A stretch of 64,000 nt of DNA, from positions 15,704,001 to 15,768,000 of the forward strand of contig CM027380.1 in assembly GCA_015680905.1 (NCBI GenBank). The letters are read 5' to 3'. Positions 55,740-64,000 of this stretch are shown piece by piece. The translations under genes and the position numbers were made by a program. The notes beneath the pieces are model-generated. The model was given only the letters and a program-made list of their open reading frames with translations. It did no database searches and was not told the origin of the DNA. The DNA comes from Coptis chinensis (taxonomy: Eukaryota > Streptophyta > Magnoliopsida > Ranunculales > Ranunculaceae). Each line of letters starts with the position of its first letter. Within the stretch, counting starts at the first letter, position 1.

Positions 55740-56937
55740 TATGTAAAAAAAAAAATTTTGCCCCAAAACCACCCTTTTTGGGAGACTACTGAACCCGCAT
55801 AAAGATACCCCAACTTATTGGGTATTCTACAATCATCCATAACATAAACAAAAAGTCTCACAAGTAAATCCAATCACATAATCTTTTATTAAAATAACAT
55901 CACCAAAATGTCTTTTCATAAATAGGATTTGCCACGAATGAAATACACATTGTTTTCCAAATCAATAGGACTTGTCCTTAAATTCAAGCTCTCATGTCAT
56001 TTGTATATAACTCTCACCTTCAATAGTTGCAAGCATCAAGGGATGACTTTGGAATGGTATCATCAGAAAAGTCCCTTTCATCGTATACACCAATAGAAAT
56101 AAATAAAAAGGAGTCAAGCAAGTAGAAAACAAATATGTATAAATATATATATACTTATATCTTATTCTTATGTAATAGCTTCTTATACTCAAACTACAGA
56201 ATTCAAAAAATAGAGTATGGTAGTAGACTAGTAGCAATAGAAGCATAGTATAGACATGAAAGTTTATGTAACGCCCCAAAACCCTATAACCTTGTCAGAT
56301 ACCTTGACAAAAGACAAAAAAAATTCGACAGTCTCCTCTGTATTTTCAACATTTTATAGACATAAATCCTATCATAACCTGAAAATTAAATGATATACAA
56401 TATATTAAAACCTCATACCTCAGTCGTAAACCCAACTACTCAAATATATATTGATTTGTAGAACTGACTACTTAACCATCTTAACCAATGCCAGTTAAGT
56501 AAAATAACCAATCCTCGAATCAAAAGGACACTATAAATTATATACCAAAATTAAAATGAAAACAATATATACATCACTTCCACTTATATCAGTGTTATAC
56601 ACCTCTATTAGTTCCAACCAGAGATACTACACTTCGAATATATATACACCATACATTCACACTACTCATATGTAAGAACCCATCTTCCAAAACAAAACTC
56701 GTGAATATTCCAACATCCGCATACACTTGTCACATATGAAACGAAAGAAAACCACACAAGGACCTTACCTTTCATTAACTGCTAGGTCTCCTGTTGTTGC
56801 TCTCCATCTACATTCCAATACATCACCAAACAGAGATATATCACTTCAAATATACAACAAGACCCTCGAATAGATCTATTCTTAGACCAAAGTGAACAAA
56901 ATAAAAAGATACAAAAACAAACATTGTATAATATTAC
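55740..56937. other. Inner CACTA spacer
   Basis: No gene seen. At 56269 TGTAACGCCCCAAAACCC resembles an LTR start but I found no matching end or partner. The apparent 95-residue minus frame at 55992-56279 is low-complexity. Confidence 0.4.
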
Positions 56938-57103
56938 CAGGTACAAGCCTTCCATGAACCATAGAACTCCAGTCTAGAGCAAAACCTTCATATTTGTGCC
57001 TGCTAAACTTCATTAACAAATCCATAGAAAATGAGCTAGAGTCTCCTGTGCTTATTACATACATCTCTACTAAAGCATTTAGATGTGAGCTAAAGTCCCA
57101 GAC
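56938..57103 (-). pseudogene. GRWD1-like WD40 exon (captured)
   Basis: Exon bounded by ATGCAG and GTAATA. It reads VWDFSSHLNALVEMYVI, then KFSRHKYEGFALDWSSMVH then GRLVPG, matching glutamate-rich WD repeat-containing protein 1: VWDxSSHLNAL, then an FxGHKDEGYAIDWSP-like strand and GRLVSGD. GRWD1 assists ribosome biogenesis. Here His/Tyr and other changes break the strict GHxxEG motif, and only this exon is present. It lies 66 bp downstream of the TPR exon on the same strand with usable splice sites, so a joined transcript is possible. Confidence 0.85.
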
Positions 57104-57168
57104 CTGCATATAAAAGCCAATTGAATATACAGTTCAATGATCGGCCAAAGAAGAGAGAAAATTCTTAC

Positions 57169-57333
57169 TTGCAGAAAGCGTAAAGGTGTACCTTCTCTGT
57201 AGCAACCTTTTGCCTATTCTGGCTTCAGAGCTCTGCATGCCTTGGCGTCAACTAAAGCATGGTCAGCTTGTCCTAACCGGGCCCAACAAAGACTCTTATT
57301 AGAGAGTAAAGCTGCATTGCTGGGATCTAAGGT
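57169..57333 (-). pseudogene. Ankyrin/TPR protein, TPR exon
   Basis: Exon bounded by AATGCAG and GTAAGA. It reads TLDPSNAALLSNKSLCWARL then GQADHALVDAKACRALKPE, a stop (TAG, 57214-57216), then AKGCYREGTPLRFLQ. This matches the TPR part of plant ankyrin-TPR proteins (N-x-x-LLSN-S-x-CW-x-RLG and the A-K-A-C-R-A-L-x-P helix). The stop stands where Trp is conserved (DWPKACYREG). Confidence 0.88.
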
Positions 57334-58346
57334 CTGCATTAACAACTATAGCTTATATTAATTGTAATTAAATCATATGCATTTTGGGTAGAAAGTTATA
57401 AAAAGAGAAGGTCAAATAAAAGCATCTCTAACTGCATATATATTTGCAAACCGAACTCAATTATATGTAACAGAAATAAACATTCATGGCAGACATCAAT
57501 AACAAGAAGAAACTCAAAACCACATAATTATTTGGTGTCTTCTCTATTCCTTCTTGCGTGGTTTGGACGTTGTAGATCTGCCGATTTTGTTGAATATATT
57601 GTATTTTGGGTTTTTTTTGTGTTAGTAAATAATTGAGAGATGTCACGAGGGATTCAAATCGTTTCCATCACTTCAGTAATGGGGTTTACTTTTGTGGGAA
57701 TCATTGGTGAGTGGTCAATATTATGAAGAACAAACCTTCCGGCTCAAATTGCAAACGTTGGTTTTAGTCTAAGTAATTGCTTGAGAAGGGGGAAGCCGGT
57801 GGTACCTTCTATCTTACAAACTCGACTTAAGCTTTTGTTATCAACCCAAAGGTTGGGGAAGTTCCTTAAGAAGCTTTGAGTTTTTCGCGGCATGGATTGA
57901 ATTTTGGAAGATATTATGCTATTACGATCGAATAGAGACAAAATAAAAAGCGGGGTCCAATTAAAATAGAAATCATACCGGATGCTCAAGCTGCGCTCCT
58001 TTGGTTTTGTGGGAGGATGCTTCGTCATTGAAATTAATCATAAAACCACCAGGCGAAAAGATGGTAGATGAATCTGTTCACAACTCTCTTTGGTTTGAAA
58101 GGTGACTATCGATTAGGCGTTGGATTAGGAGTTGGTAGTTAAGAAATTTCAGTTCGATCTCATACTAGAAGTTTCGGTAATGTAAGTACTTTCCAAAACC
58201 AAAGACAAAGGAAGCCTTGTATAATATCGCCCGAGCATATCGACAAGGAAACATTCATGCGAAGTTAATATATAACGCAAGGTAGTACTAACAAATGTAA
58301 ACAAGAAAAATAAAATGCAGATTGAAAAAATATAGTAAGCGATTAC

Positions 58347-58417
58347 CTCGGGCATTTCTTGCTTTTGCACTCGGCAATCTCTTTGCACACATCAACTTCT
58401 TTCACATTTGGTCTTTC
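58347..58417 (-). pseudogene. Ankyrin/TPR protein, linker exon
   Basis: Short exon between GATGCAG and GTAATC, encoding ERPNVKEVDVCKEIAECKSK. A charged linker of this type joins the ankyrin and TPR parts in the family. Assigned mainly from position and splice sites. Confidence 0.5.
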
Positions 58418-58498
58418 CTGCATCAATCAATTCAACAAAATTAATAAAAAACTAACAAATATATGAACCTATAAAGAATAATGAGCAGATAAAAAAAC

Positions 58499-58659
58499 CT
58501 GATCTTTGTGGCCATCAGATTGCATATGCTCAATGATTCCATCAATACTCCAGTTGGAAATAACTTGAACAGGAGATGTCACTTGTAAAAGAACTTCAAC
58601 AGCTGAACAGCTGAGCGGTTGCTTCTTTGAGCTGCAACTTGAATAGGCTTCAGGCCATC
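58499..58659 (-). pseudogene. Ankyrin/TPR protein, ankyrin exon
   Basis: Exon after CACAG reads DGLKPIQVAAQRSNRSAVQL and, after a frameshift, LLQVTSPVQVISNWSIDGII then EHMQSDGHKDQ. This is the last ankyrin repeat and the following P-x-W-S-V-D-G-I-I segment of plant ankyrin-TPR proteins. The ankyrin TPLH core reads KPIQ. Confidence 0.85.
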
Positions 58660-59145
58660 CTGTGACGACGAAACACATTTAAGTAATGCAGACTAGAAAT
58701 ACCAATTTCATGATCCAAAATATCAAATAAATTAAAATCTATAGATTGGAAGAGATGAGTCCAAGGCACCACCATTTTCCTTCCTTTATCCGGGCTTGGA
58801 CAGCCATGTAAAAGCAATAAGAACAATATTTACCTTTATCCGAAAGTGCCGCCAAAAAAGCCAAGTGACTACAAACTGTGACCTGCATGTTACAAGCACC
58901 CCGCATTAAGGTCAAATGCTACACAAGCTTCTAAAAAGTCTAAAAGGTAGGAAAAAGAAACAAAAATGGATGTAAACTATAAACTTGATTACAGATGGAT
59001 GTATGTATTCACCTCTGCTGAAGGCAAGTTACTACAAGACAGCTTACTCCTGATGTATCACTTCCAAAAGACACCAAACAAACCATAAGAATAATACTGG
59101 CCTAGAAGGATAGAATAACATTTAGTTCAACACGTAAAGGCTTAC

Positions 59146-59227
59146 CTAAAATGTTAACGTCCACACCTTCTTGAATAAGGAAAAGTGTGATATCCTCGTA
59201 ACCTTTTGATGCTGCAAGATGTTGTTG
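59146..59227 (-). pseudogene. Ankyrin repeat exon
   Basis: Reads LAASKGYEDITLFLIQEGV then DVNIL before a GTAAGC donor at 59145-59144. This is a standard ankyrin repeat (LAA-KG---I--FLI--G-DVN), upstream of the other exons of the same captured gene. Around 59545-59620 a further exon-like piece (AFSSNIVWVAAGNG) may continue it. Confidence 0.8.
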
Positions 59228-60559
59228 AAAACATAGGCTCCTATAATTTAGCTGAAGATGCATTTGGTTGGAGAAAATACAATAAAGAGATACTCCTAGA
59301 ATCCTAGACTACCTAGGGGAAAAAAAGTATTTTTAGTCCATTGGAAAGAACAAATTTTTGAGAGAATATTTTGCGTTTGAGCGATTCCAAGTTCCAACAA
59401 TCTCCTAGGATTCATCAATTAGGTACTTTCGGTGACACTTTCATTACTACCAATAAATACTTATACATGATGCATAAATTACAAAGAACCAAATAATTAA
59501 ACATGATAATTAAATTACTATTCTAATGATTAAGAAAACTTGCGTACCATTTCCTGCAGCAACCCAAACAATATTGGAACTGAAAGCTTCCCAAGCAATA
59601 CTATCTTGTGCCTGTCTAGTGACAATTAAGACAAACTTAGAATATTAAAATGAATAGCACACAAGAGAGAAGTAGTAATATATACAAATAAATGGAGGGC
59701 AACACACCACACAAGACCTTCCTTTCACCAAACCCGCCAAATACATATCATAACACACATCCGATCCTCTCAAGATCTACCACGTACTCTAGTACCATGT
59801 TAACTACCACTTCACTAGAGGTGCCCAAGAAAAACGTAAGGAATACCAAGGGGTCTTCGGTATAAGACAGGGTAGGCAAACACCTAATAACAAGCTAACA
59901 ACCCGTATGGTGGGAATAGTCCAACAACAAAATATAGTACCTACAATTATTACAGAAGAGGAGAATCGCAATCCCAAATCAAAGTCTGTACACAGAAGAA
60001 TATACTCATCATACCATGCTTGGATTTCTTTTCCTCGGAAAATTTCATCCATAAAATCCATATTTACCAAATCAAATAATATGCTTGGGCAATAACAAAA
60101 CAATAAATAAGTAAATTCATGGCAACAAATTATCATCACTAACACCAATAGTGTAAAAAAATGATAAATATACATATACACCATTGACTTTTGGAGCAAA
60201 AAAGTTACAAGATTTAAATTTTTATATCCTAATCCAAACCAGTTTCATTGTACAGAAACAATATAGGTTTTACAATAGAGCTGATGGTTGTTAAAAAAGT
60301 AACAAAATTAAAAAAACCATGCGCATAATTAGAATCCTAAAAAAATCAGACTACAAGATAGTAGTTTCACTCGAAGAACACACCCAAGTTAAAAGTAAAA
60401 ATCGTACCTTTTTGCACCAACTCAAACTGAACTTGGACTTAATCAGACTGAGCAAACCCTACATCATAATGGAGTAAAAAAGCGAGAGAGAAGTAAGTGG
60501 TACTGAACAATTAGCAAACTCTAGGTAATTGAAATGAAGAGGAAAGGGAAGGCGTACTT
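59228..60559. other. Inner CACTA right arm, mainly non-coding
   Basis: Apart from the doubtful ankyrin piece at 59545-59620, no supported frame. The 131-residue minus frame at 59804-60199 is hydrophobic low-complexity sequence and I do not call it. Confidence 0.4.
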
Positions 60560-60600
60560 ACGGTGGCAGCAGCAAACAGTAGCGAGACTGTGATAGAGCA
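60560..60600 (-). promoter_or_regulatory. Possible first-exon splice donor, inner CACTA
   Basis: Minus-strand TGCTGCCACC followed by GTAAGTACG, a strong donor (GT at 60561-60560) close to the right terminus. It fits a captured first exon or 5' UTR upstream of the ankyrin/TPR exons. No promoter element was identified with certainty. Confidence 0.45.
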
Positions 60601-61015
60601 CAATGAAAATGAATGAGATTTGAGAGATTTATTAAGATAGATTTGAGAGAGGTCAAAACAGATTTGAGATAGAGGGAGAGAATCGATGAAAGGGAGTTTC
60701 TTTGCTACTTAGTTAAAATAGTTAAAAGAGAGTTGCGAATAATTGGGACTTAGAATAGCGCGACTTTTTTCTAAATTTCCAAATTTCTAATTCTTTTGTT
60801 TTTTCTCGTATAATTCACAAGTCGGTAGCGCTTATTTTTCGTAAGAAAACTTACTAAAAACGTTACAAATTAACTCAATTATAATAAAAAATTGTTGTTA
60901 CGCTTTATCATGATTTCTAACGGTAATCTGATGAAAGAAACTTTCTTCACGGTAAAAAACTGTTAGGAATTAAAAAAAGTGAACGTTACTAATATCCTAT
61001 TTTGGTGTAGTGTTA

Positions 61016-62183
61016 GCTTATAAGTTATAACATAGAAGTTCATGAGTCCATTCCACTTATCACCAATTGGTTAGTTCGGACCTGCTTTTTGTTGCAATTA
61101 GTCAAACATAAGGACCACAATAAGTTTTAGAACAAAAATTTACTTCAACAGATTGAAATGGAGAAAACATAAAGTATTTTTGAATAAAAATTCAAAGATT
61201 AGGACCGGAATAGCATGTCACGTTGACCTCAGACTAAAATTACAAGACAATAAGTTTTGAACATCTTGTAAGGGCAATGAGTTCAACCTTGTGCAAACAA
61301 TAACCAAAACAATCAAAATTATTTATAATTGGATGCATCCTAAGCTAGCATGGGTTTTCCAATACTGTTGGTAAAATTATTAATTAGAATGGCATTGTAT
61401 ATAGCAAAAATATGTAATAACAAAGAGGAAGATAGGGAATTCAAATGGGAGCATCTCACTATCAAAAGGACAACAAAATATTGAAGCAACTAAATCATGG
61501 ATCAGAATGTTTTCCTACTAGTTTTCTTAGTAGTTAAATCAATAATATAATTCTGTCATTCATATCTCCTAAGACACTAAAAGAAGGAAAGCAAATACTT
61601 ACAGTATTAAAGGCATGCAATTCCATGTCTGCGCATACATACACAACTTACAAGCTCAAGTTCTTAAAAACATGTAACTAATAAATTTAATATATCACAA
61701 ATTAGGTATTACACAATTTTAAATATATATCAAGCAATTTGATCAAATATATCATAATGGATAAGATAACAAACCTGCTTTGCCAAAGTACAACACTATT
61801 AGGTGGCATGAGAGAAAGAAGGGGGATAACGTGAATGGAAAAAAGCATGGATAGCTCCACAACCTTACTACAATGACCCAAACACAAATTAAACGCCCAT
61901 AAATAAGTTCTAAACTATGGAAAAAAGAATAATACAAACATGAGTAACAATCGAAACCCACACCAATACAGAGATGGGGAAAAAAACACATGCAAAAATG
62001 AATACGCTGAACAGACATGTTTACATCAAATATAATAAACAGTGAATGAAGTCATTTCATATGAACATAATTTATCAAAAATATCTTAAGAAAAACACTA
62101 CCTTCAAAGCCGAAATTGGTAAACCCTAACCCTAAAAAAGTAAAATTTTGATATGGGAAAGGGAGACATGAGGAAGAATAATT
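61016..62183. other. Right arm of outer CACTA, non-coding
   Basis: AT-rich; no supported gene. Short Cys/Phe-rich minus frames at 61702-62018 have no family features. Confidence 0.4.
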
Positions 62184-62230
62184 ACCTTCGATTGAAGGCG
62201 TCGTTCTTCTCTTTGAAAAAAATGAGATGA
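62184..62230 (-). promoter_or_regulatory. Possible first-exon splice donor, outer CACTA
   Basis: Minus-strand GACGCCTTCAATCGAAG followed by GTAATTATTC, with the donor GT at 62185-62184. It has the layout of a 5' exon upstream of the captured pyruvate kinase-like and LRR fragments. Confidence 0.4.
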
Positions 62231-62356
62231 TTTAGAGAAAGAAGATGACTTCTAGGAAAATAAATGGGGTGATAACATAAAGAGCTCAACCTGAAGAAGA
62301 AATGGGGAAGACAGGAGAGAGACGACCTTATACCCACTCCTTCTTGCCACCCATAT

Positions 62357-62358
<2 letters not shown>

Positions 62359-62443
<85 letters not shown>
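62359..62443. repeat. (GA)n microsatellite, about 42 repeats
   Basis: Pure dinucleotide run. Translation of the opposite strand gives a false Ser-Leu repeat protein. It lies in the putative promoter or leader side of the outer CACTA cargo. Confidence 0.97.
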
Positions 62444-62448
<5 letters not shown>

Positions 62449-62762
62449 AAGAAAACCGAGCAAGAGGGTTTACCCTAAAGCTATTTTGATGAACATTTCT
62501 CAGTGATACATTTCATTTCACGCTCCTTTATTTTTCAAGAGATCAACGGATACAAAAACATAGATTTACATCAACGGTTCAAAGAAAAAGAAACATGACC
62601 ATGGCCAAAAACTCACCTAAACTCAAAACCACATACGTAATTGGCCACAGCTGCTAAAAGCTTTAGCCACGGATAAAGACCGTAGATACTCTGCCACAGC
62701 CATAGACCGTGGCTAAAGCTAACTTGTATCTGTGGCCAAAAGTCAGTTTTCTTGTAGTGATT

Positions 62763-64000
62763 CCTAATTCAAAACCATATCATTCTATTTTATCCTTTAT
62801 TTGATTACCAATTTATATTTTATTCCATCCTCATACCTTGATAATATCTCTTCTATATTTTATTTCCTAAATTCTTTTATCTTATATTTTCTTCTTCATA
62901 TCCCAAAGATTATTTCCATTTTGTGTGAAGATATTATATGCACCAAGATATTCTTTGTAGAAGCTATAAATAGATAAGAGAATTGGCATTGAAGACATCC
63001 AAGTTTTGAGAAGAAAAATACGTCACAGTGTTAGGCTAGTTTTAATCTTTTGTTCTCTTTGTTACATTGTGAGGAAGAGAGATAAAAGTGTGTACATGAT
63101 ATTTTTCCGACGAGCAATAAAGTGATTTCAAGGTTGAATATAATGGTGGTATTCTTTTACTCTTTTGATTACTCTGTTAGCATGACAGGGTAAAATATTC
63201 ACCTTAATGGTGGAAGATGAATCCCCTATCATGAAGATATAGATTTAGTTTTATATTTTCAAGTTTTAATTCCCCATATCTTGTTGATTTAATTATGTCT
63301 AATGATATTCTTCCAAAATAACTTAGAGAAAAATAGTCATGGATTCTATCACCATTCGGGGTATTTTCCATTGTTTGTTCTTATATAAGTCTATTTTAAA
63401 GTTTGGTTTTGATGTTTAATTATTTATCGTGGATGGTTTATGCTCCTCTATTTTATGTGGTGATTTTTCATACTTAGATAAACAAACGTATATGCTTGAA
63501 GAAATGGAAGATTTATTTATTGAGATATTCTTTTAAACGTGACTAGCGTCCATAAAATGCTTGTATTGAAAAAAATCATCCATTAAATTTACAACTAGCA
63601 TTGGAGTTTGTTTGATGAAATTTATAAAATAAAGGGGAATAAAGATTTGGAAATATTGAAATAATCTATTCTTCAAAAATAGGGATGAAGTCATTCACTA
63701 TTAGGATTTCTCATTAACTGAATTCGTGAAAACCGAAAAAATTTAGTTTAATTAGTTGATAAAATAGAAGCAAATTTTCATTATTAGATTAAATTAGTTT
63801 GAAAAAATCAAAAATCCAAAAATTCTTTTAAATCTCACGTACCTAGTTAGTTATTGGTTCATTAATTCTCTTCGCTCTAATTTCTCCATTTCAAGGTGTG
63901 GTTCGACTCTAACTTGTCACTATTCTTTTTAATTGTTGTAGGTTTGAAAATTATATTTATTGATTTGCAGGTTCTAAATGACAAGAATTTGTGAAATTCA
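62763..64000. other. Flank of outer CACTA, possible Athila-like LTR/leader
   Basis: AT-rich with no gene. AGCTATAAATAGATAAGAG near 62960 is a good TATA context, and GGTGTGGTTCGACTCTAAC near 63895 resembles a conserved leader phrase of some Athila-type elements. No TGGCGCC primer site is visible before the window ends. With 51873-52431 this could be one LTR split by the CACTA insertion. Confidence 0.3.

Larger units (their letters stand above)
55309..61012 (-). mobile_element. Inner CACTA element with ankyrin/TPR and GRWD1 exons
   Basis: Left terminus CACTATATCAAAACAGGA and right terminus, read inward, CACTACACCAAAATAGGA. The 3-bp target duplication TTA lies at 55306-55308 and 61013-61015. 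Subterminal AACCGTTAC / GTAACGGTT motifs are dense at 55330-55740 and recur at 60820-60990. This family's motif differs from the GCCACGG of the outer element, so two CACTA families are nested. No transposase is present; it carries minus-strand host exons. Confidence 0.95.
52435..62759 (-). mobile_element. Outer CACTA (En/Spm) element carrying host gene exons
   Basis: Left terminus CACTACAAGAATACTG then AGTATTAGCCACAGCC; right terminus, read inward, CACTACAAGAAAACTG then ACTTTTGGCCACAG. An exact 3-bp target duplication ATT lies at 52432-52434 and 62760-62762. Subterminal GCCACGG / CCGTGGC motifs cluster at both ends (52450-52720 and 62640-62750). It contains no transposase, so it is non-autonomous. 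Captured exons (LRR, pyruvate kinase-like) lie on the minus strand, and a second CACTA is nested at 55309-61012; without it the element is about 4.6 kb. Confidence 0.95.

Noticed and set aside
56269..56900. Possible solo LTR starting TGTAACGCCCC
   Set aside because: The start looks right, but I could not find a matching end, target duplication or second copy in the window.
59804..60199. 131-residue hydrophobic minus-strand frame
   Set aside because: Low-complexity Leu/Phe/Cys composition, no domain or splice context; probably chance in AT-rich DNA.
62182..62463. Minus-strand frame with a long Ser-Leu repeat
   Set aside because: It is the translation of the pure GA microsatellite at 62359-62443.

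Overview
The window is nuclear DNA from a flowering plant, most likely a eudicot. It is AT-rich, its genes have GT-AG introns, and it holds plant-specific families (F-box/FBD, ARF, SEUSS-like, SYMRK-type kinase) and plant transposons: copia, Tat-type gypsy, CACTA, hAT and Mutator. I see no rRNA, tRNA or organellar block. Only one protein-coding gene looks intact, an F-box/FBD protein on the minus strand at about 37.9-39.5 kb. Everything else recognisable is a transposon, a remnant of one, or a truncated copy of a host gene.

Region 1 (about 0.3-30.2 kb) is a train of broken gene copies, all on the plus strand and all keeping introns: a SYMRK-like kinase, a ribokinase, CACTA transposase domains, the auxin-response-factor PB1 domain, a DSE1/TANMEI-like WD40 protein and a SEUSS-like co-repressor. 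Weak CACTA-type termini of one family lie at 285 and 30194, so the block may be one old gene-capturing CACTA element. Younger insertions cut it: a copia element (1148-7489, TSD GCTTT) inside the SYMRK exon, a hAT MITE (9745-10207), and a hAT transposon (20104-28745, TSD TGTGCATG) inside a DSE1 exon. That hAT is itself cut by a Tat-type gypsy element (23297-28625, TSD TTTAG) carrying tandem-repeat arrays.

Region 2 (30.2-39.5 kb) holds a 188-bp MITE, an RNase H-like remnant, and a minus-strand copia element (32828-37943, TSD AAAGG) that landed in the last codons of the F-box gene and rewrote its C-terminus.

Region 3 (about 40-52 kb) is a decayed Mutator-like transposase gene split downstream by an 8.8-kb LTR element (42914-51689, TSD TTCAT). 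That element has 3.6-kb LTRs, no coding capacity and a dense array of W-box-like motifs.

Region 4 (52.4-62.8 kb) is a well-delimited 10.3-kb CACTA element (TSD ATT) with a second CACTA (55309-61012, TSD TTA) nested inside. Both carry minus-strand host gene exons: LRR, pyruvate kinase-like, ankyrin/TPR and GRWD1. The flanking DNA may be an Athila-like LTR running off the window.

No metabolic or defence system operates here. The story is nested transposition, repeated capture of host exons by CACTA-type elements, and decay dominated by C-to-T type stops.
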